DNA of 64,000 nt from Oscillospiraceae bacterium (GCA_015066445.1 SVOK01000002.1:1-64000); one strand, 5' to 3'. Positions 33,814 to 42,471 are shown, numbered from the stretch's first letter. Numbers and translations: made by a program. Notes: a model not told the origin generated them from the sequence alone.

Positions 33814-34767
33814 ATGAAACCTGTACTTTATATCGTAATTCCCTGCTATAATGAAGAAGCGGTGTTGCCTATTACTGCACCCACTTTTAAAGAAAAAATT
33901 GAGTCTCTGGCTAGCAGAGGTTTAATAAGCGGCGAGAGCCGAGTGCTTTTTGTGAATGACGGCAGTAAGGACAAAACCTGGGATATTATCTGTGATTTGG
34001 CTAAAAGCGACCCGATTTTCAAGGGCATTTCACTTAGCCGTAACAAGGGTCACCAAAACGCTTTGCTTGCAGGTCTTAACGAGGCGTCAGAGCTGTGCGA
34101 TATTTCCATTTCTATTGACTGTGACGGTCAGGACGATATAAATGCAATGGATAAAATGGTGGAGGAATATCTGGGCGGCGCTGATGTGGTTTACGGAGTG
34201 CGAGCCAACAGAGAAACCGATACATTTTTTAAGCGTACCACAGCGCAGGGCTTTTATAAATTTATGAAGCTTTTGGGAGCAGATGTTGTTTATAATCACG
34301 CTGATTATAGATTAATGTCGGCTAAAGTGCTCAAAGAGCTTAAAAATTTCAAAGAGGTTAATCTGTTCCTGCGTGGTATTGTGCCGCTTGTCGGCTTTAA
34401 GTCCACCTGTGTTTATTACGAGCGTAAGGCTCGCCTTGCAGGAAAAGGGCATTATCCCTTAAAGCGTATGATTTCTTTGGCTCTTAACGGAATCACAAGC
34501 CTTTCTATAAGACCTATCAGAATTATAACCGCTCTCGGCTTTATAGTAGCAGTTATAAGCCTTGTTGGTATAATATGGTCGGTAGCTGTAACCCTGATGG
34601 GCAAGAGTGTTGCGGGCTGGGCTTCAATTGTAAGCATTACCTGTTTTTTGGGCGGAATTCAGCTTTTAAGCCTTGGCGTAATAGGCGAGTATATTGGAAA
34701 AATGTACCTTGAGGTAAAGGGCAGACCCCGATATATTATAGAAAAGCGTACTGAGGAGGAAGTATAA
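33814..34767 (+). CDS. Family 2 glycosyltransferase (DPM1/GtrB type)
   Basis: This 317-residue protein has a GT-A glycosyltransferase domain (about 1-220) with IPCYNEEAVLP (about 8), LFVNDGSKDKTW (about 49) and the metal-binding DCDGQDD (about 108). Two C-terminal membrane helices follow (about 235-255 and 265-290). This is the architecture of polyprenyl-phosphate sugar transferases such as GtrB and ArnC, which charge a lipid carrier at the inner membrane. Sugar donor and pathway are unknown. AAAGGAAAA precedes the ATG, and mtaB starts 5 bp after the stop. Confidence 0.88.
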   Translation: MKPVLYIVIPCYNEEAVLPITAPTFKEKIESLASRGLISGESRVLFVNDGSKDKTWDIICDLAKSDPIFKGISLSRNKGHQNALLAGLNEASELCDISISIDCDGQDDINAMDKMVEEYLGGADVVYGVRANRETDTFFKRTTAQGFYKFMKLLGADVVYNHADYRLMSAKVLKELKNFKEVNLFLRGIVPLVGFKSTCVYYERKARLAGKGHYPLKRMISLALNGITSLSIRPIRIITALGFIVAVISLVGIIWSVAVTLMGKSVAGWASIVSITCFLGGIQLLSLGVIGEYIGKMYLEVKGRPRYIIEKRTEEEV

Positions 34768-34772
34768 AAAAT

Positions 34773-36062
34773 ATGAATATAGCTTTTTATACATTGGGCT
34801 GTAAGGTAAATCAGTACGAAACCCAAAGTCTGCGCGAAGCCTTTATGCGCTTGGGGCATACGCCTGTCGGAGAGGACGCTCCCTTTGATGCGGTGGTTAT
34901 AAATTCCTGTACAGTAACTGCAGAAAGCGACCGCAAAACAAGGCAGGTGTTACATAGATTTCGCCGTGAAAACCCTAATGCGGCAATAGTGCTCACAGGC
35001 TGTATGGTGCAGGCTTTTTCTGATGAGGCAAGGCAGCTTCTGTCGGACGCTGATGTTATTGTTGGAAATACAGATGTTATGAAAACGGTAGAGCTTACCG
35101 AACGCTTTTTGAAAGATGGCGAAAAGATCTGTGAAATTCTGCCCCATACAAGAAAAGAGCGCTTTAACACCCCCGATATAACCGATTTTGCCGAGCGCAC
35201 AAGGGCTTATATGAAAATTGAGGACGGTTGTGACCGATTTTGTAGCTATTGTATTATTCCAACGGCGAGAGGTTTTGTCCGTTCTAGGCCGAAAGAGGAT
35301 ATAAAAAAGGAAGCCGAGGAATTGGCTAAAAAAGGTTTTAGCGAAGTGGTTCTTGTGGGAATAAACCTCTCTTCCTACGGCAAGGGCGAGGATATGGACC
35401 TTTGCGATGCGGTTGATGCTGTGTGCGAGGTTGAGGGAATAAAGCGAGTGCGTTTAGGCTCATTAGAACCCGACCATATAAGTGACAGTATGTTAGAACG
35501 GTTTAAAAACCAACCTAAATTCTGTCCGCAGTTTCATTTGTCGTTGCAGTCTGGCTGTGACAGAACCTTAAAGCGAATGAACAGGCATTATGATACGGCT
35601 TTTTACACCGATTTGGTGAGAAGAATAAGAAAAATGTTCCCCTCTGCCGCAATTACTACCGATATTATGGTAGGCTTTGCGGGTGAAACCGAGGAAGAAT
35701 TCAAAGAAAGTGTTGATTGTCTTAAAGCTATAGGCTTTGCTAAGGCTCACGTTTTTGCCTATTCAAGACGAAAGGGTACTGTTGCCTACGGCTTGCCTGA
35801 GCAGGTGACAAAAGCGGAAAAATCAAGAAGAAGCCGAATTATGTGTGAAGCGGCGGCTGAGTGCGAGGCAGAGTTTCTTAAAACAATGGTTGGCAGTACA
35901 CAAAAGGTTCTGTTTGAAACTTATGAAAACGGTAAGGCTTTTGGCTATACCGAGAATTATTCAAGAGTTTTTGTTTCCTCCCCCGAGGATTTAAATGGAA
36001 AAATCAAAGAGGTTAACATAATCTCTGCTACAGCAGATTGCCTCGCAGGTGAAATGTTATAA
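34773..36062 (+). CDS. mtaB: tRNA t6A37 methylthiotransferase MtaB
   Basis: MtaB adds a methylthio group to N6-threonylcarbamoyladenosine at position 37 of tRNAs reading ANN codons. The 429-residue protein has an N-terminal UPF0004 domain with Cys10, Cys46 and Cys77 for one 4Fe-4S cluster. The radical SAM motif is C153-xxx-C157-xx-C160 (CDRFCSYC), and a C-terminal TRAM-type domain is present. The opening FYTLGCKVNQYE is typical of MtaB rather than MiaB or RimO. Confidence 0.93.
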   Translation: MNIAFYTLGCKVNQYETQSLREAFMRLGHTPVGEDAPFDAVVINSCTVTAESDRKTRQVLHRFRRENPNAAIVLTGCMVQAFSDEARQLLSDADVIVGNTDVMKTVELTERFLKDGEKICEILPHTRKERFNTPDITDFAERTRAYMKIEDGCDRFCSYCIIPTARGFVRSRPKEDIKKEAEELAKKGFSEVVLVGINLSSYGKGEDMDLCDAVDAVCEVEGIKRVRLGSLEPDHISDSMLERFKNQPKFCPQFHLSLQSGCDRTLKRMNRHYDTAFYTDLVRRIRKMFPSAAITTDIMVGFAGETEEEFKESVDCLKAIGFAKAHVFAYSRRKGTVAYGLPEQVTKAEKSRRSRIMCEAAAECEAEFLKTMVGSTQKVLFETYENGKAFGYTENYSRVFVSSPEDLNGKIKEVNIISATADCLAGEML

Positions 36063-36098
36063 ATTAATGTTTATTTGCGATAAATATTAAAAGAATAT

Positions 36099-36173
36099 TG
36101 TAGGGGCAGGTCTCTGTGCCTGCCCGCTAATTAGTGATTTTTTTGCGGGAGGGCATTGAAACCCTCCCCTACA
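36099..36173. repeat. Short inverted-repeat (MITE-like) element
   Basis: A 75-bp sequence is bounded by TGTAGGGG and CCCCTACA. Inside are two GC-rich hairpins: GGGCAGG/CCTGCCC and GGGAGGG/CCCTCCC. No open frame is present. The form is that of a dispersed palindromic repeat of clostridial genomes; there is only this copy in the window. Confidence 0.65.
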
Positions 36174-36355
36174 AATCGGATTTACTTTACACTGCTAAAC
36201 TTTAATTTACCTGAAACTTTCCAGAGGAGTAGAGTTTTTGCAAAGCGCTAATTCTTAACGAACCAATCACCAATACCCTTAGCAAACAATAATTTGTGAA
36301 AAAGCATTGACTTTTGGAATAAAAATATATATAATTATAGGGCTGTTTAAATAAT

Positions 36356-36432
36356 CGAGGCGTGGCTCAGTTTGGTAGAGCGCCGCGTTCGGGACGCGGA
36401 GGCCGTGGGTTCAAGTCCCGTCGCCTCGACCA
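36356..36432 (+). tRNA. tRNA-Pro (anticodon CGG)
   Basis: The acceptor is CGAGGCG/CGCCTCG with discriminator A and encoded CCA. The D-arm is GCTC/GAGC, the anticodon stem CCGCG/CGCGG with loop TTCGGGA (anticodon CGG), and the T-arm GTGGG-TTCAAGT-CCCGT with a G-T pair. The fold is complete. An intrinsic terminator follows directly. Confidence 0.97.
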
Positions 36433-36475
36433 AAAATCCAATTCCAACCGATAGCTTGGGGTTGGATTTTTTATT
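36433..36475 (+). terminator. Terminator of tRNA-Pro
   Basis: AAATCCAA and TTGGATTT close a stem around a second CCAA/TTGG pairing and run into TTTTTTATTT. A second, almost identical terminator is at 36641-36683. Confidence 0.8.
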
Positions 36476-36483
36476 TAAAAACA

Positions 36484-36683
36484 GACGGGACTTGAACCCT
36501 AAGAGGGCTGCGAATGTTAAGAGAAACAGTCCGACGGACTGTTTTTTAATGAGCAGGTGCGCAGACGGGTACTGTTGCAAGGCAACGGTCGTCAAGCAGG
36601 GCAGATTGCCGCAGGCAAGGTGCGTCCCGTCGCCTCGACCAAAAATCCAATTCCAACCGATAGGTTGGGGTTGGTTTTTTAAT
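36484..36683 (+). repeat. tRNA 3'-end duplication element behind tRNA-Pro
   Basis: The order is: an inverted T-arm copy (GACGGGACTTGAACCC, 36484-36499, exact reverse complement of tRNA bases 36407-36422); a hairpin AAACAGTCC-GAC-GGACTGTTT with T-run (36524-36547); hairpin ACTGTTGC-AAG-GCAACGGT (36571-36588); hairpin TTGCC-GCA-GGCAA (36606-36618). Last come a direct copy of the tRNA 3' end with CCA (36624-36643) and a second terminator. From 36624 the sequence repeats 36415 onward with a 209-nt offset. Open frames through this region are artefacts. Confidence 0.75.
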
Positions 36684-36734
36684 TTTTGCGGTATTTAATT
36701 GTCAATTAAAAAGAATTTTGTGGCGAGGGGAGTG

Positions 36735-36763
36735 TTGACAAAAACAATACTTCGTGATATGAT
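36735..36763 (+). promoter_or_regulatory. PadR operon promoter and possible operator
   Basis: TTGACA (36735-36740) and TATGAT (36758-36763) are 17 bp apart, close to consensus. AATAC and GTATT form an inverted repeat that overlaps the spacer and -10 element, a plausible autoregulatory PadR operator. Confidence 0.6.
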
Positions 36764-36787
36764 GTATTGCGTTAGAGGAGGTATGTT

Positions 36788-37108
36788 ATGGATATTCAGT
36801 TAAAGCGAGGTCTTTTAGACGTATGCGTCTTGGCGGCAATTAAAGGTGAGGATTCATACGGATACAAAATAATAAAAGATATGAAGCCTTATATTGAGCT
36901 TTCGGAATCGACCTTATATACCATTTTAAAACGCTTGGAAACGGCGAATATGCTGACAGTGCGTACTGCTGAGCACGCAGGCAGACTCCGTAAGTATTAT
37001 CGTATTACCGATGAGGGAATACGGCGTATTGAGGATTTTAAGGAAGAATGGAAAGAAATTTTATCTATATATAGGTTTGTAACAAAGGAGGATGAGGCAA
37101 ATGAGTAA
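36788..37108 (+). CDS. PadR-family transcriptional regulator
   Basis: This 106-residue protein has a winged helix (about 1-85; YGYKIIKDM, TLYTILKRLE, RKYYRITDEG) and a short C-terminal dimer helix, the PadR-s2 class. It starts with AGAGGAGG 7 nt before the ATG. Its stop overlaps the DUF1700 gene, and a DUF4097 protein follows. This triad is common in Firmicutes and is linked to envelope stress sensing, with PadR as repressor of its own operon; that role is inferred here. Confidence 0.92.
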   Translation: MDIQLKRGLLDVCVLAAIKGEDSYGYKIIKDMKPYIELSESTLYTILKRLETANMLTVRTAEHAGRLRKYYRITDEGIRRIEDFKEEWKEILSIYRFVTKEDEANE

Positions 37109-37700
37109 ACAAGAGTTTTTGCTGGGGTTGCGTAAAGGCTTGGCAGGGCTTTCTCAGGAAGATATTGAGGAACGCCTGAATTTTTACAGTGAAATGATAG
37201 ATGACCGCATTGATGAGGGACTTTCGGAGGAGGCTGCTGTTAGCGAAATTGGCAATGTGGATGATATTGTATCGCAGATTATAGCGGATATGCCGATTAC
37301 AAAGCTTGCAAAGGAAAGAATTAAGCCGAAAAGACGGCTAAAAGTGTGGGAAATAATACTTTTAGCGTTGGGCTCACCAATATGGCTTTCATTATTAATA
37401 GCTGCTTTTGCCGTAATTGCTTCGCTTTATATCTCACTTTGGGCTATGATAATTTCGCTTTGGGCGGTTTTTGTCTCTGTTGCAGGCTGTTCATTAGGCG
37501 CAATTGCTTCAGGTATCGGGTTTACTTTTAACGGCAACGGTCTTACAGGCGTTGCTATGATAGGTGTGGGTGTTGTTTGTGCAGGTCTTTCCGTTTTTCT
37601 GTTTTACGGATGCAAGGCTGCAACAAAAGGAATACTGATACTTACAAAGAAATTGGCTTTAGGTGTAAAAAGCTGTTTTATTAAAAAGGGGGAGGTATAA
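37101..37700 (+). CDS. DUF1700 (HAAS-type) membrane protein
   Basis: This 199-residue protein has an N-terminal helical signalling domain (about 1-70) with LAGLSQEDIEERLNFYSEMI and GLSEEAAVSEIG, diagnostic for DUF1700. Three to four membrane segments follow. An ATG at 37092 is in frame but abuts the Shine-Dalgarno AAAGGAGG, so the ATG at 37101 (9-nt spacer) is chosen. It overlaps padR by 8 bp and is followed 3 bp later by the DUF4097 gene. Confidence 0.85.
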   Translation: MSKQEFLLGLRKGLAGLSQEDIEERLNFYSEMIDDRIDEGLSEEAAVSEIGNVDDIVSQIIADMPITKLAKERIKPKRRLKVWEIILLALGSPIWLSLLIAAFAVIASLYISLWAMIISLWAVFVSVAGCSLGAIASGIGFTFNGNGLTGVAMIGVGVVCAGLSVFLFYGCKAATKGILILTKKLALGVKSCFIKKGEV

Positions 37701-37703
37701 GTT

Positions 37704-38669
37704 ATGAACAAAACTAAAATATGGCTTATTACAGCAACCTGCCTTGTTATAATAGGAAGTATAATTTTTGTGGGAGTGATGGCAGTGCTCAAATGGGATT
37801 TTACAAAATTACAGACAGCTAAATTTGAAACCAACAATTATGAAATTAACGAAAATTTTAAAAATATATCGGTTGTAACGGATACAGCTGATATTGTGTT
37901 TAAGGTTTCCGAAAATCAAAAAACTGCGGTTGTTTGCTATGAGCAGAAAAACGCAAAGCACTCGGTTTCTGTAAAGGAAGATAGTCTTGTAATTGAGATT
38001 ATGGATACAAGAAAATGGTATGAGCATATAGGGATAATGTTCGGCACGCCTGAAATAACAGTATATATTCCTCAGGGTGAATACGGCGAGCTGCTGGTAA
38101 AAGGGAGCACAGGCGATGTAGAAATACCTAAGGATTTTAAGTTTGGAAGCATTGATATTGCAAAAAGCACAGGCAATGTGAGAAATTACGCTTCTGCTTC
38201 AAAAAGCATTAAAATAAAGACCAGCACAGGCGACATTAAAGTTCAGAATGTGAAAGCTCGCAAAATCGACCTTTCTGTTTCTACAGGAGAGATTAATGTA
38301 AGCTCTGTAAACTGCGAGGGTGATATTTCTGCAAAAGTATCTACAGGAAAAACAAATATGACTGATATTAGCTGCAAAAATATTGTATCGGGCGGAAGTA
38401 CAGGCGGTATTCTTCTGAAGAATGTAATAGCAGTGGAGAAATTTACGGTCGAAAGAAGTACGGGAGACATAAGGCTTGAAAAATGCGATGCCGCAGATAT
38501 TCTGATTAAAACCGATACAGGCGACATAAACGGAACACTGCTTTCGGGAAAGATTTTTACTGCAAATAGCGATACCGGAAATGTAAAAGTTCCTGAAAGT
38601 GAAGCAGGAGGCAAATGTAAGATTACCACAGACACGGGCGATATAAAAATAAGCATAAGCAATAATTAA
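37704..38669 (+). CDS. DUF4097 beta-helix-like surface or membrane protein
   Basis: This 321-residue protein has one N-terminal membrane helix (about 5-27). An extracytoplasmic region is made of repeated beta strands with recurrent STGD/STGN and DTGD/DTGN turns (for example about 133, 155, 176, 196), the mark of DUF4097/adhesin-like repeats. It resembles LiaG-type proteins and closes the PadR-DUF1700 operon. A role in sensing or buffering envelope stress is likely but unproved. Confidence 0.82.
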   Translation: MNKTKIWLITATCLVIIGSIIFVGVMAVLKWDFTKLQTAKFETNNYEINENFKNISVVTDTADIVFKVSENQKTAVVCYEQKNAKHSVSVKEDSLVIEIMDTRKWYEHIGIMFGTPEITVYIPQGEYGELLVKGSTGDVEIPKDFKFGSIDIAKSTGNVRNYASASKSIKIKTSTGDIKVQNVKARKIDLSVSTGEINVSSVNCEGDISAKVSTGKTNMTDISCKNIVSGGSTGGILLKNVIAVEKFTVERSTGDIRLEKCDAADILIKTDTGDINGTLLSGKIFTANSDTGNVKVPESEAGGKCKITTDTGDIKISISNN

Positions 38670-38782
38670 AGCTTATATGTTGCTATTGACAATTATTAAG
38701 GAGCAGTCATTTTGTGTTATTTTTATTTAAATTACGAGATTTAAAGTGGATAATTTAAGGCAGTATGATGAGGCTTTTTTAG

Positions 38783-38811
38783 TTGACAAACTCTATGCGA
38801 TGTGATAACAT
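38783..38811 (+). promoter_or_regulatory. xpt promoter
   Basis: TTGACA (38783-38788) and TAACAT (38806-38811) are 17 bp apart. The 60-nt leader lacks the conserved core of the purine riboswitch that controls xpt in many Firmicutes. The gap from 38670 holds nothing else recognisable. Confidence 0.5.
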
Positions 38812-38869
38812 AATCGTATATAAAAAAGTAATATTTTGTCACTTTAATACCTTTTTTGGGGGAAAGCTT

Positions 38870-39445
38870 GTGAAAGCTCTTGAAGAAAAGATTTTAAAGG
38901 AAGGAAAGGTCCTTCCCGGAAACATTTTAAAGGTTGGCTCTTTTTTAAACCATCAGATAGATGCTGATTTTATGATGGAAATGGGCAAGGAAATAGCCGA
39001 ATTGTTTGCTGATAGTGGTGCTAATAAGATACTCACAATTGAAACCTCGGGTATAGCTATTGCTATGGGAGCTGCCGTTGCAATGCATCTGCCGATGGTG
39101 TTCGCCAAGAAGAACAAAAGCAGTAATATCGGCGCAGATGTTTATAAAACCGTGGTTCACTCTTATACCCACAATACCGATTATACTGTGGTAGTCTCAA
39201 AGGAATTTATTTCTGCAGGGGACAAGATTTTAATAATTGACGATTTCCTTGCTAACGGTAAGGCGCTTTTAGGACTTATTGATATTGTTGAGCAGGCAGA
39301 CGCTAAGGTTGTGGGCTGCTCCTGCGCTATTGAAAAGGGCTTCCAGCAGGGCGGAGATAATCTGCGTGCTAAGGGAATCAGAGTGGAGTCCTTGGCGATA
39401 GTTGAAAGTATGGATGATACTGCGCTCACATTCAGAAAGCATTAA
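38870..39445 (+). CDS. xpt: Xanthine phosphoribosyltransferase
   Basis: Xpt converts xanthine and PRPP to XMP. The 191-residue protein begins KALEEKILKEGKVLPGNILK and has SFLNHQID (about 24), IETSGIA near 62 and the PRPP-binding LIIDDFLANGKAL (about 119-131). The frame extends upstream but the GTG at 38870, 7 nt after GGGGG, gives the family N-terminus. It sits directly before a nucleoside ABC importer, which fits purine salvage. Confidence 0.95.
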   Translation: MKALEEKILKEGKVLPGNILKVGSFLNHQIDADFMMEMGKEIAELFADSGANKILTIETSGIAIAMGAAVAMHLPMVFAKKNKSSNIGADVYKTVVHSYTHNTDYTVVVSKEFISAGDKILIIDDFLANGKALLGLIDIVEQADAKVVGCSCAIEKGFQQGGDNLRAKGIRVESLAIVESMDDTALTFRKH

Positions 39446-39542
39446 ACAGGTAAGGCTTTTTAAAATTTATATTGTATGTAATTTAAATTTACATAAAAAA
39501 GAAGCAATTTGCTTCAAAATTTAAAAAGAGGAGATTTTTAAA

Positions 39543-40814
39543 ATGAAAAAGTTACTCGCAATTGTTTTGTCACTTTGCATGCTTTTAGCATTTGCAGGCT
39601 GTAGTGACGCAAACACAAGTTCCGGTAGCGACGCTGATGAGGCAAAGGTTCTCTCTATTGATGAGGTAGAGCTTACTGTTGCTGATAAAATCGAAGCTGT
39701 AGCTAAGGAAGACCTTAAGGTTGGTTTCATCTTCTTACACGATGCAAACTCTACCTATGACAAGAACTTTATCGATGCTGCTAACGCTGCTTGCGAAGCT
39801 CTTGGCATTAAGGACGATCAGGTTATTATGAAGACCGGTATCCCCGAGGGTGAAGAGTGCTACACAACCGCTAAAGAGCTTGTAAACGCAGGTTGTCAGG
39901 TTATTTTTGCTGACTCTTTCGGTCATGAGCCCTATATGGTAAAGGCTGCTAAGGAATATCCTAAGGTTCAGTTCTGCCACGCTACAGGTGTTCGTGGTAA
40001 GACCGAGGGTCTTGGCAACTATCACACCGCTTTTGCTGAGATCTACAAGGGTCGTTACCTTGCAGGTATCGCAGCAGGTATGAAGCTCAATGAGATGATC
40101 AAGGCTGGCAAATTCACTGCTGAAGAAGCTAAGATCGGTTACGTTGGAGCATTCCCTTATGCTGAAGTTATTTCCGGTTACACCTCTTTCTACCTTGGTG
40201 TTAAGTCTGTATGCCCCACCGTTAAGATGGAAGTACAGTATACACAGTCTTGGTTCGATATCGAGAAGGAAAACACCGCTGCTAAGGCTCTTATAGCTAA
40301 CGGCTGCAAGCTTATCAGCCAGCACGCTGACTCTTCAGGTGCTCCCTCTGCTTGTGAGGCTGCAGGTGTTCCCAACGTTGCTTACAACGTAGACACCTCT
40401 AACATCGGTCCTAACACCGCTATCATTTCTTCCAAGATTTCTTGGGTACCTTATATGACTATGATGATCAAGGCTATGCTCGAAGGCACATCTATTCCTG
40501 CAGACTACTGTGCAACTCTTGAAGAGGGCGCTGTTCAGCTCACCGCTCTTACAAAGAATGCTGCTCCTGGAACTCAGGAAGCTATCGATGCTGCAAAGGC
40601 TAAGCTTAGTGACGGTAGCCTTAAGGTATTTGATACAAAGAACTTTACTGTAGATGGTAAAGAGCTTACCACTTATCTTGCTGACGTTGTAGATATGGGC
40701 GACTTCGTTCCCGATACAGAGGCTGTTGTTGACGGTCGCTTTATCGAGTCTGAAAAGAGATCTGCTCCTTACTTCAACGTAATTATCGACGGTATCACAG
40801 TACCTAAGAACTAA
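39543..40814 (+). CDS. BMP-family nucleoside-binding lipoprotein
   Basis: This 423-residue extracytoplasmic solute-binding protein has a lipoprotein signal peptide (LLAFAGC, Cys20) and the BMP/Med domain fold. It has KVGFIFLHDANSTYDKNF near 60, GCQVIFADSFGHEP near 119 and FAEIYKGRYLAGIAAG near 164. Homologues bind purine nucleosides (BmpA, NupN). It lies between xpt and the ATPase and permease genes. GAGGAG precedes the ATG. Its codon use favours the frequent codons, as in a highly expressed gene. Confidence 0.92.
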   Translation: MKKLLAIVLSLCMLLAFAGCSDANTSSGSDADEAKVLSIDEVELTVADKIEAVAKEDLKVGFIFLHDANSTYDKNFIDAANAACEALGIKDDQVIMKTGIPEGEECYTTAKELVNAGCQVIFADSFGHEPYMVKAAKEYPKVQFCHATGVRGKTEGLGNYHTAFAEIYKGRYLAGIAAGMKLNEMIKAGKFTAEEAKIGYVGAFPYAEVISGYTSFYLGVKSVCPTVKMEVQYTQSWFDIEKENTAAKALIANGCKLISQHADSSGAPSACEAAGVPNVAYNVDTSNIGPNTAIISSKISWVPYMTMMIKAMLEGTSIPADYCATLEEGAVQLTALTKNAAPGTQEAIDAAKAKLSDGSLKVFDTKNFTVDGKELTTYLADVVDMGDFVPDTEAVVDGRFIESEKRSAPYFNVIIDGITVPKN

Positions 40815-40826
40815 TTAACCTACTCT

Positions 40827-40864
40827 AAGGCGGAGTGCATAAGTGCTCCGCCTTATTTGGTTTT
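40827..40864 (+). terminator. Attenuating hairpin after the binding-protein gene
   Basis: AAGGCGGAG and CTCCGCCTT form a 9-bp stem with a 10-nt loop, followed by ATTTGGTTTT. Partial termination here would give more binding protein than membrane components, as in many importer operons. Confidence 0.65.
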
Positions 40865-40932
40865 ATGTTTTGAAAGGATTATTTGTGTAAACAGTTCTTT
40901 CAAAGCAAAAAACAACAGAAAGGAAAAGCAAA

Positions 40933-42471
40933 GTGGAAACTAAAGCGGCTATTGAATTAAAAAACATAACCAAAACCTTTGGTAGCGTTGTCGCTAATAA
41001 GGACGTAAATCTTACTGTTAACCGCGGTGAGATTTTATCTATATTAGGCGAGAACGGAAGCGGAAAAACCACACTTATGAATATGATTTCAGGAATTTAT
41101 TTTCCTGATCACGGTCAAATTTTCATTGACGGTGAAGAGGTTGTTATCCGCTCTCCTAAGGATGCATTTGACTATAAAATAGGTATGATACATCAGCATT
41201 TTAAGCTTGTTGATGTTTTTACTGCTACAGAGAATATTATTTTGGGCCTTAAAGAGGGCGGAAAATATGATATTAAGCAGGCGGCAAAAAGCATTAAGGA
41301 AATCGCTGATAAATACACTTTTGATATCGACCCACTTAAAAAGATTCACGAAATGAGTGTTTCTGAAAAGCAGACGGTTGAAATTATCAAGGTGCTTTAC
41401 AGGGGTGCTGACATTCTTATTCTTGATGAGCCTACAGCCGTGCTTACTCCTCAGGAAACACAAAAGCTTTTCAATGTGCTTCGCCGTATGAGAGATGACG
41501 GTAAGGCAATTATAATTATCACCCACAAGCTTCATGAGGTATTGTCCCTTTCGGACAGGGTTGCGGTTCTTCGTAAGGGTGAGTACATCGGTACGGTTGA
41601 AACCGCTTCTACAAGCGAGTCCGAGCTTACCGAAATGATGGTGGGTAAAAAGATTTCGCTTAATATTGAAAGAAGTGAGCCTCAAAACCCGCAGGACAGA
41701 CTGGTTGTTACTGACCTTGAATGTATTAACCGTGAGGGCGTTAAGGTGCTCGATGATATAACCTTTACCGCACGCTCTGGTGAAATTCTTGGTATTGCAG
41801 GTATTGCAGGCTCGGGTCAGCGTGAGCTTTTAGAGGCTGTTGCAGGACTTCAAAAGGTGCAGTTCGGAAGTATTGTTTATAACGACCCAAAAACCGGCAA
41901 AGAAGAAAACCTTAAGGATAAAACTCCTTTGCAGATAAGAGAGCTTGGCGTTCGTCTTTCCTTTGTTCCTGAGGACCGACTCGGTATGGGACTTGTAGGA
42001 AATATGGATATTGTGGATAATATGATGCTAAGGAGTTACCGCAAGGGCAAGTCTGTTTTCCTTGAAAGAAAAGCTCCTAAGGATTTGGCGGAGCATATTA
42101 TTGAGGATTTAGAGGTTGTAACACCGGGTGCTAATACTCCTGTAAGAAGACTTTCGGGTGGTAACGTTCAAAAGGTTTTAGTAGGCCGCGAAATTGCTGC
42201 TTCTCCAACTGTTTTAATGGCGGCCTATCCTGTAAGAGGACTTGATATCAACTCTTCTTACACCATTTACAATCTTCTCAATGAGCAAAAGAAAAAAGGC
42301 GTTGCAGTTATATTTGTCGGCGAGGACCTTGATGTTCTTATTGAGCTTTGTGACAGAATTATGGTTATAGGCTCGGGACGTATTACGGGTATTGTGGACG
42401 GCAGAACTGCAACCAAAGAAGAAATTGGTCTTCTTATGACTAAATCAAAGGAAGGTGAGCATAATGACTGA
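40933..42471 (+). CDS. Nucleoside ABC importer, double ATPase (NupO-like)
   Basis: This 512-residue protein fuses two ABC domains. Domain 1 has Walker A GENGSGKTT (about 36-44), a degenerate signature MSVSEKQ (about 140) and Walker B DILILDEPTAVL (about 159). Domain 2 has a P-loop variant GIAGSGQREL (about 290), the signature LSGGNVQK and AAYPVRGLDI in place of a standard Walker B/D-loop. Asymmetry of the two sites is normal for the sugar/nucleoside importer class. The GTG start follows AAAGGA by 9 nt. Confidence 0.9.
   Translation: METKAAIELKNITKTFGSVVANKDVNLTVNRGEILSILGENGSGKTTLMNMISGIYFPDHGQIFIDGEEVVIRSPKDAFDYKIGMIHQHFKLVDVFTATENIILGLKEGGKYDIKQAAKSIKEIADKYTFDIDPLKKIHEMSVSEKQTVEIIKVLYRGADILILDEPTAVLTPQETQKLFNVLRRMRDDGKAIIIITHKLHEVLSLSDRVAVLRKGEYIGTVETASTSESELTEMMVGKKISLNIERSEPQNPQDRLVVTDLECINREGVKVLDDITFTARSGEILGIAGIAGSGQRELLEAVAGLQKVQFGSIVYNDPKTGKEENLKDKTPLQIRELGVRLSFVPEDRLGMGLVGNMDIVDNMMLRSYRKGKSVFLERKAPKDLAEHIIEDLEVVTPGANTPVRRLSGGNVQKVLVGREIAASPTVLMAAYPVRGLDINSSYTIYNLLNEQKKKGVAVIFVGEDLDVLIELCDRIMVIGSGRITGIVDGRTATKEEIGLLMTKSKEGEHND

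Noticed and set aside
36347-36698. Open frames on both strands across tRNA-Pro and its duplicated end (82 and 108 residues)
   Set aside because: They translate tRNA sense or antisense bases and the hairpin spacer; the antisense peptide GLEPTASASRTRRSTKLSH is a well-known artefact of tRNA regions. No ribosome binding site.
38670-38869. Purine riboswitch upstream of xpt
   Set aside because: I looked for the conserved core (TATAATC, GGATATGG, TCTACC, CCGTAAAT words) and did not find it; the leader after the promoter is only about 60 nt.
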